The notes beneath the pieces were generated by a model. That model saw only the letters and a list, made by a program, of their open reading frames with translations. It did not search any database and was not told the origin of the DNA. A program made the translations under genes and the position numbers. Shown here in pieces: positions 1 to 6,960 of a DNA stretch of 7,957 bases. How positions within the stretch are numbered: the first letter of the stretch is position 1; every line of letters starts with the position of its first letter. The stretch is from an uncultured Emergencia sp. (GTDB lineage Bacteria; Bacillota; Clostridia; Peptostreptococcales; Anaerovoracaceae): assembly GCA_902476665.1 (NCBI GenBank), contig CABSEO010000077.1:1-7957 (forward strand). Reading direction: 5' to 3'.

Positions 1-471
1 CCATCCATCACTGTGGTTTCATAAAAGAAACACAAATTCTTTTCTTTGGCCTCTTTTTTCAGCTCATCGAATGCCCAGGCAATAGGTCCTTTATTTGCAG
101 TAATAACATGATGTCCCAGACTGAAGGCCTTCCTGATATGATCAATAGCAGGCTGTCCCGAAAAGATATTCAGCGGTGTCATTTCAATTACTACATGACA
201 GTCAGCCTTTTCAATGACCTCCAGAGGACATCCGGCAAAGGCCTGGTGTATTCTCACCAAAGGCGCCCTCCGTTTCAATATCCTTCAGTGCCTTTTCCAG
301 ATCAATACCTTCAGAATTTACAACGGTTCCTCTGGATGCTGTAGAAATAGCTGTAACCACAACCTTTCTTCCATAAGCATCTCTGATTTCATCCTGCTTT
401 TCTAAAAGCATTTTAGCAAAGGCTCTGCCTGCACTTCCAAAACCCAACAGGGCAAGTTTTAAATCTTTCAT
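1..471 (-). pseudogene. hom: Homoserine dehydrogenase, 5' part, frameshifted and cut by the window edge
   Basis: Homoserine dehydrogenase reduces aspartate semialdehyde to homoserine with NAD(P)H, the step leading to threonine and methionine. The N-terminus reads KDLKLALLGFGSAGRAFAK, with the GxGxxG Rossmann loop near residues 9-14, and resembles the short clostridial/archaeal form of the enzyme. The frame holds for 76 codons to a proline at 244-246, then stops at 211. The downstream residues continue in another frame: VIEKADCHVVIEMTPLNIF, then ANKGP (84-98) and TTVMDG (1-17), all family hallmarks. Removing one G from the CCAGGCC stretch (241-246, minus strand) restores one continuous protein. 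I chose the ATG at 471 because GAGG (477-480) lies 5 nt away; the adjacent ATG at 474 would be only 2 nt away. The gene lies 89 nt after uridine kinase. The shift is either a true mutation or a sequence error. Family assignment is strong; functionality is unknown. Confidence 0.85.
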
Positions 472-560
472 CATTTCCTCTTTCTGTATATCTGCGTTCT
501 TCTGCCATAGACACATCTTGGATTTCTTCTGGCAAAAAACGCCCTCTTATACTGTTAATT

Positions 561-1187
561 CTATTGTTCTTCTTCCCGAAGCAATGAACGTATCCTATGG
601 TTCAGCATATCCAGAGCCACTACATTAAAACCCCCTTCAGGCACAATGATGTCTGCGTTCTTTTTGCTTGGCTCTACAAACTGTTCATGCATCAGCTTTA
701 CAGTTGTCAGATACTGGGTCACCACCGATTCCAATGTTCTGCCCCGTTCCTGCACATCTCTCAGAATTCTCCTGATAATGCGCACATCTGCATCGGTATC
801 CACAAAAACTTTGATGTCGAACAGATCCAGAAGCTCTTTATTTTCAAAAATCAGGATACCTTCCACCACAATTACCTTGGCAGGTCTTACAACCACAGTT
901 TCTTCTGATCTGTTATGGATAGTAAAATCATATACAGGACGCTCTATTTCCTCCCAGTTTTTCAGCCTTCTGATATGATCGATCATCAAATCCGTGTCAA
1001 AGGCATCCGGATGATCGTAATTCAGAGCGCACCGCTGTTCATATGTCATATCATTATGAGCCTTATAGTAAAAATCATGACTGAGCATGGTGATCTCATC
1101 GCTGAACTGTTTTTTGATGTTATTAATCAGGGTGCTTTTTCCTGAACCTGTACCCCCAGCAATTCCAATTACAATTACGTTCTTCAT
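561..1187 (-). CDS. udk: Uridine kinase
   Basis: Uridine kinase phosphorylates uridine and cytidine to UMP and CMP in cytoplasmic pyrimidine salvage. The 208-residue product has the usual length for bacterial Udk. The P-loop GGTGSGKS is at residues 11-18, followed by the substrate-side SHDFYY stretch, the NYDHPDAFDTDL motif, the RPVYDF segment, the Walker B-like VIVVEGIL and the arginine-rich lid RIIRRILRDVQERGRT. All match the family closely. The open frame extends upstream to 1235, which would overlap the preceding gene. I start at 1187 because the protein there begins at the expected MKNVIVIGIAGG and GGAG (1195-1198) lies 7 nt upstream. The gap from the beta-CASP gene is 44 nt with no terminator, so co-transcription is likely. 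A phosphoribulokinase-like paralogue is the only real alternative, and I consider it unlikely. Confidence 0.95.
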   Translation of the reverse strand: MKNVIVIGIAGGTGSGKSTLINNIKKQFSDEITMLSHDFYYKAHNDMTYEQRCALNYDHPDAFDTDLMIDHIRRLKNWEEIERPVYDFTIHNRSEETVVVRPAKVIVVEGILIFENKELLDLFDIKVFVDTDADVRIIRRILRDVQERGRTLESVVTQYLTTVKLMHEQFVEPSKKNADIIVPEGGFNVVALDMLNHRIRSLLREEEQ

Positions 1188-1231
1188 GTCGCTTCTCCGT
1201 TTATTGTCGATTATCAGTAACTTCCACCTTG

Positions 1232-2905
1232 TCACTTCTGTTCTTCAGAAGAACGATCTTCTTCTGTAACAGTAGAGCCCAGCACCATGGTGGCTTTCGC
1301 AAGTTCCTGAACAATATTGTTGATTTTTATCATCTTTTCCTGCGAAATGTGGCTGCCCATGGCCAGATCTGCGTTATACAAAATACTTTCAATATCATTG
1401 TGAATATCTGAGATCTGCTGTCTTACATTCTGAATTTCTTCATATTCCACGCCAGTATCTGACGCCTCTTCAAAGTTGACAAGCTGTGCCGTGTTCATAT
1501 CCAGCTCATATTCAGAGTTTCCCAAAACCACCACTGGATCGTAATCCAGTTTATCATGAAGCAGTTTTGCAAAATCTTTCTTAGACTGCTCTTCACCATG
1601 AACCAGGAAAACCTGTTTTGGTCTCTGCTGAAATCCCGCAGCCCATGTAAACAACCCGTTCTGATCTGCGTGGCCGGAAAATCCCTCCAGATTATAGATT
1701 TCTGCATTCACATGAATTTCTTCTCCGAACAGCACAACATCTTTAGCTCCGTTTACCAGAAGTTTTCCTAAAGTTCCTTCAGCCTGATATCCAACAAAAA
1801 TAACACTGGACTTGGAATCCCACAGATTGTGTTTCAGATGGTGACGGATTCTCCCCGCTTCACACATACCACTGGCAGAAATAATAACCTTTGGACTCTT
1901 ATCCATATTAAGAGCCTGTGATTCAGCCGTGCTTCGTGTAAATTTCAGATTCTTGAAATCAAGCGGATTATCTCCTCTCAAAATATACTCTTTGGTTTCC
2001 TCATCGAATACCTGCGCATTTTTACGAAATACTTCTGTGGCTGTGGTAGCCATTGGACTGTCTACATAAACCATGAGCTGATCCATCTCGTCCTTGTACT
2101 CACTGTGTTCTTCATAGAACTTATTAAACTCATAAATCAGTTCCTGAGTTCTGCCTACTGCAAAGGACGGAATCACCACAGTACCGCCTCGCCTTGTAGT
2201 CTTCAGCACAATGTCCAAAAGAGACTGAATGCTGGTGCTGTTGGCAGGATGCACCCTGTTTCCATAGGTGGTTTCCATGATAACATAATCCGCCTTTTTT
2301 ATGATGGTTGGATCTCGCAGAATCGGTCGGTCCACCATGCCCAGATCTCCTGAGAACACGACCTTAGACTCCCTTCCATTCTCTTCAATCCAAAGCTCCG
2401 TAATCGCGGAGCCTAAAATATGTCCTGCATCATTGAAAACAATCCGCATGTGATCATTGATCTGAATCATCTGATCATAAAGAACCGGCTCCACATATTG
2501 AAGTGCCTCTACAGCATCATTATATGTGTAAAGAGGTTCCACAGGCGGTTTTCCTGCTCTCTCAGCTTTTCTGCTCTTCCATTCCGCATCCTTTTCATGA
2601 ATAAATCCGCTGTCCTTCAGCATCACGTCCAGCAGATCAGCTGTAGCATCAGTACAATAAATTTTCCCTCTGAAGCCTCTCTTTACAAGAAGGGGAATTC
2701 TGCCGCAATGGTCGATATGGGCATGGCTCAGAATCATGCATTCTATCTCTGCAGGATCGAAAGGAAACGGTTCATAATTTAATGCTTCCTGTGCTTTACC
2801 TCCCTGAAACTGTCCGCAATCCAAAAGCACCTTGTGATTATCTGTCGTCAGCAGATGGCAGGAGCCTGTCACGCCTGTTGAAGCTCCGCAAAATTTAATT
2901 TTCAT
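1232..2905 (-). CDS. Metallo-beta-lactamase fold, beta-CASP RNA-processing hydrolase (CPSF/Ysh1-like)
   Basis: This is a bacterial relative of the RNA-cleaving CPSF73/Ysh1 proteins, expected to be a zinc-dependent cytoplasmic ribonuclease. In the 557-residue product the MBL motif HAHIDH is at residues 61-66, motif III DAGHILGSA at 159-167 and motif IV SGDLG at 185-189. The beta-CASP insertion shows ETTYGNR (211-217), motif A VDSPMA (281-286), motif B SGMCEAGRIRHHL (345-357) and motif C GFSGHAD (408-414), so all metal ligands appear intact. It is not the RNase J type, whose motifs and C-terminal domain differ. Residues from about 480 form a charged, probably helical tail beyond the nuclease core. 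GGAG (2913-2916) sits 7 nt before the ATG. The gene lies between glpP and udk with 44-nt gaps on both sides. Family certainty is high. The RNA target is unknown, and some relatives are simply labelled MBL-fold hydrolases. Confidence 0.9.
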   Translation of the reverse strand: MKIKFCGASTGVTGSCHLLTTDNHKVLLDCGQFQGGKAQEALNYEPFPFDPAEIECMILSHAHIDHCGRIPLLVKRGFRGKIYCTDATADLLDVMLKDSGFIHEKDAEWKSRKAERAGKPPVEPLYTYNDAVEALQYVEPVLYDQMIQINDHMRIVFNDAGHILGSAITELWIEENGRESKVVFSGDLGMVDRPILRDPTIIKKADYVIMETTYGNRVHPANSTSIQSLLDIVLKTTRRGGTVVIPSFAVGRTQELIYEFNKFYEEHSEYKDEMDQLMVYVDSPMATTATEVFRKNAQVFDEETKEYILRGDNPLDFKNLKFTRSTAESQALNMDKSPKVIISASGMCEAGRIRHHLKHNLWDSKSSVIFVGYQAEGTLGKLLVNGAKDVVLFGEEIHVNAEIYNLEGFSGHADQNGLFTWAAGFQQRPKQVFLVHGEEQSKKDFAKLLHDKLDYDPVVVLGNSEYELDMNTAQLVNFEEASDTGVEYEEIQNVRQQISDIHNDIESILYNADLAMGSHISQEKMIKINNIVQELAKATMVLGSTVTEEDRSSEEQK

Positions 2906-2927
2906 ACCTTTTCTCCTTCAATATCTG

Positions 2928-2944
2928 CTTCGCTTCCTGCGAAG
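2928..2944 (-). repeat. Small perfect hairpin between glpP and the beta-CASP gene
   Basis: On the minus strand CTTCGC, a 5-nt AGGAA loop and GCGAAG form a perfect 6-bp stem, located 5 nt after the glpP stop codon and 11 nt before the GGAG of the next gene. No run of T follows, so it is unlikely to terminate transcription. It could stabilise or separate the two coding parts of a shared transcript. With 6 bp, chance is possible. Confidence 0.4.
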
Positions 2945-2949
2945 TCACT

Positions 2950-3507
2950 TTACACCTTCATGCTCCACAGCGCGGCTTCACCCGTAGAGACAACAGCTGC
3001 CCCAGCATCAAGCGCAGCCCTCACCTCATCAATTGTTTCAACGATACCACCTGCAATGATGGGCATATCCACCTTTTCCGAAAACTCCCTGATCTTCTTG
3101 GTAACAATTCCGGGCATAATTTCAATAATATCAGGCTTGGAAATCTTAATGGACTCTACAGATGTGCCTACTGAATGGGAATCCACCATAAAAAAACGCT
3201 GCACTGTCACCAGGCCCAGTTCCTTTGCCGCTTTCACGATATTTGTTCTGGTTGTCAGAATCCCGTCAACCCCTTGCTTGGCCAGAAACTCCAATCCAAA
3301 TCTGTCCTTACCGATACCCTCGGCAAAATCAACATGAATGAAAGCCTTTTTCCCTGCACTGTGTATCTCCTTGACACACTGGTTAACTGTCATAATATTG
3401 GAATGCAGCAGGAATACCATATCTACATCCGATCGCAGTGCAGTGCTGAAGTCTCTTTCTGTACGAATAGCCGCTGCAATAGGCTTTTGCATGAAGTCTA
3501 TAACCAT
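2950..3507 (-). CDS. glpP: Glycerol-3-phosphate responsive antiterminator family protein
   Basis: GlpP proteins are TIM-barrel-like regulators. In Bacillus subtilis GlpP with glycerol-3-phosphate acts on the leader mRNA of glycerol genes to prevent termination. The 185-residue product matches the family along its length: HVDFAEGIG (58-66), DGILTTR (81-87), QRFFMVDS (103-110), IEIMPG (128-133), IIAGGIVET (150-158) and STGEAALW (174-181). The frame is open to 3540, but I start at 3507 because GAGGAG (3514-3519) lies 6 nt upstream of that ATG and the protein then begins MVIDFMQKPI as usual. It appears to be the first gene of a unit continuing into the beta-CASP gene. No glpF, glpK or glpD lies in the window, so its target is elsewhere or different. 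I see no obvious terminator hairpin in its own roughly 70-nt leader. Confidence 0.93.
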   Translation of the reverse strand: MVIDFMQKPIAAAIRTERDFSTALRSDVDMVFLLHSNIMTVNQCVKEIHSAGKKAFIHVDFAEGIGKDRFGLEFLAKQGVDGILTTRTNIVKAAKELGLVTVQRFFMVDSHSVGTSVESIKISKPDIIEIMPGIVTKKIREFSEKVDMPIIAGGIVETIDEVRAALDAGAAVVSTGEAALWSMKV

Positions 3508-3583
3508 ATAATTCTCCTCTTCTCTCATGGCCATACCCACGAAGGCCCTAGTGCCGCCGCAGGCAGATATATTTGTTGCTATT

Positions 3584-3612
3584 ATTATAATACGTTTTAT
3601 GACCTTTTTGAA
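3584..3612 (-). promoter_or_regulatory. Candidate sigma-A promoter for glpP and downstream genes
   Basis: On the minus strand a perfect -10 box TATAAT (3584-3589) is preceded by a 17-nt spacer and a -35-like TTCAAA (3607-3612, four of six matches to TTGACA). Transcription would start near 3577, giving a leader of about 70 nt before the glpP ATG. The position directly downstream of a terminator and upstream of the first gene of a new unit supports it. The AT-rich setting weakens the case somewhat. Confidence 0.65.
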
Positions 3613-3641
3613 GTGCCTTTTCCTTCAGAAAGAGAATATGG

Positions 3642-3702
3642 CAAAAAAGAAAAACTGCCATCGGGCCAGAGAATCCGTACTCGCAGCATAAAAAGCAGTT
3701 TT
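3642..3702 (-). terminator. Rho-independent terminator of the upstream block
   Basis: On the minus strand AAAACTGC (3695-3702) pairs perfectly with GCAGTTTT (3651-3658), and the second arm runs on into a T-rich tract of the form TTTTTCTTTTTT (3643-3654). The loop of 36 nt is long and may hold an extra weak stem. It begins at the stop codon of the decayed coding region and precedes the glpP promoter. This fits termination of the lipase-containing transcript. Confidence 0.7.
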
Positions 3703-4205
3703 AATCTTCTATCATTTTAAAAATGTAAAATCCGTCATCCAGTGCATCGATGACAGTATTGCCACGATCATCTGCCGTACAGTCCTCTGTTGTTGCATTT
3801 CGAGGTCCCGGGAATTCCCAAAATAAAAATCTTCGGGCTTTTATCCGGATTTGGCGGAATAAAATAAGCGATTTCCTTGGTAGCATGAGGAACGCTGACA
3901 TCGTAAACTCTCTTCCCTGTGTGGAAATAGCAGCAGTACACTCTGCCATCTTTCTGTTCCAGTCAAGTTCTCCCATCCATGGGTTCAAGCCCGAAAGGCC
4001 TCAAATTGACACGAGGCATCACGTTGAAACTAGGATAAAGAAAATTTTCCGAATCCTCAGGATACAGAAATTCCGCAATATAAACAGAATTGGTCAGGTC
4101 ACTGACATCCACCATAGGAATATTATTTATACCCTTCGGGGCAGAAGCTTATTTCTCTGGAAAAACGGGGACATTCCGCCGCTTTCTTAAAGCACTTGGC
4201 TTTTC
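3701..4205 (-). pseudogene. Decayed coding region of unrecognised function
   Basis: No intact frame covers this stretch, but the minus strand carries protein-like segments in order. One frame gives 61 residues between the TAA at 4149-4151 and the TGA at 3963-3965, including VDVSDLTNSVYIAEFLYP and NVMPRVNLRPFGLEPM. The same frame continues for 64 residues (3771-3962), including VYCCYFHTGKRVYDVSV and IAYFIPPNPDKSPKIFILG, up to a TGA at 3768-3770. A second frame then gives DRGNTVIDALDDGFYIFKM and ends at 3701, exactly at the terminator. A 5' piece near 4150-4200 reads KKAAECPRFSREISFCPEG in a third frame. At least two frameshifts and one in-frame stop are needed to join these. No clear start codon with a ribosome binding site is visible; the 5' boundary is approximate. 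I do not recognise the family. A non-coding spacer is possible but less likely. Confidence 0.5.
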
Positions 4206-4222
4206 ATATCGATAAACATAGT

Positions 4223-5596
4223 TTACAACCCTTTTTCCTTGAGTCCTTTCACAAGCTCAATATAAAACTCCCGCACATCAAATCCTTCAATATCCTCTCT
4301 CATCAGGTCGATCATATCACCATGGGAAATTCCTCTCTTCCCCTGCACAGAAACCTCTCCCAGAAACTGTCCCCATAAAGCACTGCTTCTTGCAACCAGT
4401 CCATCGCTCAGTTCCCCGTCACATTTTTTTACAAGATACCAGGTAAAGTTCAGCGGAAATCCCGCCGCAGAAGGCTTTTTCATATAACTCATAACACTCT
4501 GATAGAGAACTCCTTCTGCATCCGGTGTTTCTTCATTGAAAATCCTGCACCTTTCTGCGGTAAGATCCCTGACTCCTCCAAGAAAATCAGGTTTCGTATC
4601 CCCAAGAATATGAAACAGTTTGTTATAATGTTTATCAACCTGTAAAATCAGAAATCCGGGCAGCTTCTTAAGCAAAATCTGTCCGAAAACTACACCTCGG
4701 TGCGGGGTATTAATAGTGGTTAATGATGCCACATAAGGTGCCATACCCAGCCTGCTGACTGCATAACGGCTGTCCAGCCCGCCCTTAGAATGTGCAATAA
4801 TATTCAGCTTCTCCGCTCCCGTTTCCACTAAAATCTTCTGAAGCTGAGCCGCAAGCTCGGCTGCACTGTCAGCTACCGCAAGAGAAGACTGCTGTTTTCC
4901 ATAATAAATCTCTGCACCGCAGCGACTAAGAGCTTTGGGAATTCTTCCCCAATATCCAAAAATTTGCCAGTCTCGAAAAAAAATACCATGAACCAGAACA
5001 ATAGGATATTTTGTTCTGCAATCCAGATTTTCAGCATGAACCTTTTCACTTTCTATCCTTGCACGCTCAAAGAAATACTCTCTGCGGACCGCTTTCAATA
5101 CTCTGTAGAACAGATACATGTTAAAAAACGGAACCCACCAGAACAGCATGAGAAGCAATCGCCACAATACTCTAAGGTACTTTGACGTAATCAAAACACG
5201 AAAAAAACCATTAAGTAGAAACAACACCACAACAGGTACGAAAAAAAGCAAATTGACAATTAAAAGAAAATATCCCGGAGTCCCCATAAAAGCAATAAAA
5301 GGAACTTTATCCAGTGCTTTTGTAACCAAAAGCACCAGATAAAGAATCATTTCAGCTCCGATGATAATAAAAGATACAAACAGTATTTCATAGCCTCCGA
5401 TAAGAGTTCTGAGCCTGTGATTTCTTACGTTTATTTTTCTGGGTCGAATATGAAATACCACGCAGCAGGCTGCCATCAGTATAAGCAGCGGCAAGCGACT
5501 CCACTTAGGAAATGGTACTAACGCCTCAAGCAAAAGTAAATTCGCTGCAGAAAACAGTATAACAATCCAAATAATTCGTCCAGTATATCGCTTCAT
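4223..5596 (-). CDS. Membrane-anchored alpha/beta hydrolase, triacylglycerol lipase/esterase-like
   Basis: This 457-residue protein has two parts. Residues 1 to about 168 hold five hydrophobic segments (roughly 8-28, 33-50, 67-92, 108-135, 141-168). The rest is a lipase-type alpha/beta hydrolase: YPIVLVHG (197-204) forms the oxyanion region, AHSKGGLDSRY (268-278) carries the nucleophile Ser270, SDGLV (397-401) supplies the likely acid Asp398 and SHGDMID (424-430) the likely His425. The motif is AxSxG-like (A-H-S-K-G) as in many bacterial lipases and PGAP1-like esterases. It should hydrolyse ester bonds in lipids or acylated compounds at the membrane; the substrate is not visible. The ATG at 5594-5596 abuts the stop of the PHP gene, with GAGG (5602-5605) 5 nt upstream inside that gene, so translation is probably coupled. 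Hydrolase assignment is firm; the specific activity is inferred. Confidence 0.8.
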   Translation of the reverse strand: MKRYTGRIIWIVILFSAANLLLLEALVPFPKWSRLPLLILMAACCVVFHIRPRKINVRNHRLRTLIGGYEILFVSFIIIGAEMILYLVLLVTKALDKVPFIAFMGTPGYFLLIVNLLFFVPVVVLFLLNGFFRVLITSKYLRVLWRLLLMLFWWVPFFNMYLFYRVLKAVRREYFFERARIESEKVHAENLDCRTKYPIVLVHGIFFRDWQIFGYWGRIPKALSRCGAEIYYGKQQSSLAVADSAAELAAQLQKILVETGAEKLNIIAHSKGGLDSRYAVSRLGMAPYVASLTTINTPHRGVVFGQILLKKLPGFLILQVDKHYNKLFHILGDTKPDFLGGVRDLTAERCRIFNEETPDAEGVLYQSVMSYMKKPSAAGFPLNFTWYLVKKCDGELSDGLVARSSALWGQFLGEVSVQGKRGISHGDMIDLMREDIEGFDVREFYIELVKGLKEKGL

Positions 5597-6373
5597 TTAA
5601 GCCTCATCTCCATGAAAATCCGATCCTTCTGTAATATGCAGATGGTATTTTCCTGCAAGAACTACCAGTTTCAGTGCTTCGTCATGACTTGCCGACGGAT
5701 GATAGCACTCCATACCCTTCAGACCGTGTTTTTTCAAATCTGAAACCACTGCCTCAAGATTATGCCAGAATTGTTCATCTCCATCAAGTTTCAGTTTGTT
5801 GAGTTTCATAGGATGGGCAAGCACAGCGATGCCTCCAGCCTCCCTGATGACCTCAATGGTTTCATAAGCAGAACGTTTTTGCTTTTCTATCTGATCAAAA
5901 ATCTCCCACATATTATCAGGCGCAATTTCCTTCTTCTTCATTGCGCGTGCAAAGTTAGGCTTTCCGATATAGGTCTGACCCGGTCGCTCTATAAGATCCT
6001 CATAGGTCAAATCATATCCCAAATCCTGCAGATGCTTCAAAAGGCGCTGATTGCGATCCTGTCTGTTTTCTTTCAGTTTTCCCAGATACTCCTTCAACTT
6101 CTGGTCTTCAATATTGATGTAGTATCCCAGGATATGAAGTTCCAGTCTCTGTTCTCCAAAATCATAACCGCAGCCAATCTCAACACCGGGTATAACCTGA
6201 ATCTGTAGCGCTTCTCCTGCAATGACAGCCTCCGGCACACCGTCCACACCATCATGATCTGTCAGAGCGATGACATCATATTCCTTGTCTTTATACATTC
6301 TGACCAGTTCCGTAGGTTTCATAATCCCATCCGAATAATAAGAATGGATATGAAAATCAGCTTTATAACTCAT
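5597..6373 (-). CDS. PHP-domain metal-dependent phosphoesterase (TrpH/RNase AM-like)
   Basis: PHP proteins of this subgroup hydrolyse phosphate esters such as nucleoside 3',5'-bisphosphates, and some trim RNA 5' ends, using a trinuclear metal centre. The 258-residue product shows the ligand motifs in order: DFHIHSYYSDG (6-16), LTDHD (37-41), PGVEIG (62-67), LHILGY (79-84), LAHP (185-188), CYHPSAS (223-229) and GSDFHG (250-255). The middle (about 95-165) is the usual charged helical insertion. GGGGAG (6378-6383) lies 4 nt before the ATG. The protein ends only three residues after SDFHG, whereas relatives normally run on for some 20 or more residues, so its C-terminus looks short. It follows the DJ-1 gene by 14 nt and its stop touches the lipase start codon. 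A DNA polymerase or histidinol phosphatase role is unlikely at this length and motif pattern. Confidence 0.85.
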   Translation of the reverse strand: MSYKADFHIHSYYSDGIMKPTELVRMYKDKEYDVIALTDHDGVDGVPEAVIAGEALQIQVIPGVEIGCGYDFGEQRLELHILGYYINIEDQKLKEYLGKLKENRQDRNQRLLKHLQDLGYDLTYEDLIERPGQTYIGKPNFARAMKKKEIAPDNMWEIFDQIEKQKRSAYETIEVIREAGGIAVLAHPMKLNKLKLDGDEQFWHNLEAVVSDLKKHGLKGMECYHPSASHDEALKLVVLAGKYHLHITEGSDFHGDEA

Positions 6374-6387
6374 AGTTCTCCCCTGTT

Positions 6388-6930
6388 CTATTTATAAAGA
6401 AGTTCTGCGGCAACTTCATCTTTCTTCTGGCCGCCTTTCAAATATTCAATAATAGTCAGCGCAAACTCCATGGCAGTGCCCGGTCCCTTAGATGTAATCA
6501 GATTTTCTGAAACTACCACTCTGTCAGAGCATACCTCTGCTCCAATGAGTTCTTCTTCCATCCCCGGATAAATAGTCGCCTTATGTCCTTGCAGAAGTCC
6601 TGCCCGGCCTAGAACCATCGGTGCAGCACAAATAGCTGCAATCGGTTTTTTTGCGGCATAAAAAGCTTCCAATTCTTCTTTCAGACCTCTATGATTACAC
6701 AGATTAGCCGTTCCCGGCATTCCGCCCGGCAAAATCAGCATGGCACATTTGTCATAAAGACCTTCTCTGAAAAGGATATCGGCTTCTATTCCGATACCAT
6801 GGGCCCCATAAACCATTTTATCTTCCATAATTGAAACAGTTTTTACCTGGATCTCTGCACGTCGAAGAAGATCAACTGCTGTCAATGCCTCGACTTCTTC
6901 AAAGCCGTTAGCCAAAAATACATATACCAT
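6388..6930 (-). CDS. DJ-1/PfpI family protein (DJ-1-type, ThiJ/YajL-like)
   Basis: The 180-residue product is a single flavodoxin-like DJ-1 domain of standard length. ANGFEEVEA (7-15) carries the conserved glutamate, Glu14, equivalent to Glu18 of human DJ-1. LILPGGMPG (65-73) follows, and AAICAAP (98-104) holds the reactive Cys101 at the nucleophile elbow. TSKGPGTAMEFAL (146-158) completes the family signature. Members are described as oxidative-stress chaperones, glyoxalase III or protein and nucleotide deglycases; those activities are disputed, and sequence alone cannot choose between them. The close match to DJ-1 rather than PfpI protease argues against a peptidase role. AGGAG (6940-6944) lies 9 nt upstream of the ATG. 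The gene sits 30 nt after the membrane-protein gene and 14 nt before the PHP gene, so all three are probably co-transcribed. It acts in the cytoplasm. Confidence 0.92.
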   Translation of the reverse strand: MVYVFLANGFEEVEALTAVDLLRRAEIQVKTVSIMEDKMVYGAHGIGIEADILFREGLYDKCAMLILPGGMPGTANLCNHRGLKEELEAFYAAKKPIAAICAAPMVLGRAGLLQGHKATIYPGMEEELIGAEVCSDRVVVSENLITSKGPGTAMEFALTIIEYLKGGQKKDEVAAELLYK

Positions 6931-6960
6931 AATTTGTCACTCCTGTCTTGTTCCTTAATT

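Noticed and set aside
472..560. Possible internal promoter before hom (TTGCCA with an 18-nt spacer to TCTATG)
   Set aside because: The -10 matches only three of six positions; too weak to call.
1188..1235. Upstream start for uridine kinase at 1235
   Set aside because: It would add 16 residues not seen in the family and overlap the previous gene; the GGAG at 1195-1198 points to 1187.
3508..3577. A GlpP-controlled leader terminator in front of glpP itself
   Set aside because: Only 4-bp stems (GGCC/GGCC and TGCC/GGCA) are present and no T tract follows.
3586..3591. A plus-strand TATAAT in the same AT-rich patch
   Set aside because: No plus-strand gene or -35 box goes with it; it arises from the near-palindromic ATTATAAT.
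3175..3720. A 181-codon plus-strand open frame running through glpP, its promoter and the terminator
   Set aside because: It is antisense to a well-supported gene and crosses regulatory sequence; the composition is that of a shadow frame.
3750..4190. A 146-codon open frame on the plus strand across the decayed region
   Set aside because: It has no ribosome binding site, an Arg/Ile-rich composition typical of antisense frames, and the opposite strand carries the better protein-like segments.
5762..6208. A 148-codon plus-strand open frame inside the PHP gene
   Set aside because: Antisense to a PHP gene with all motifs intact and no start signal.
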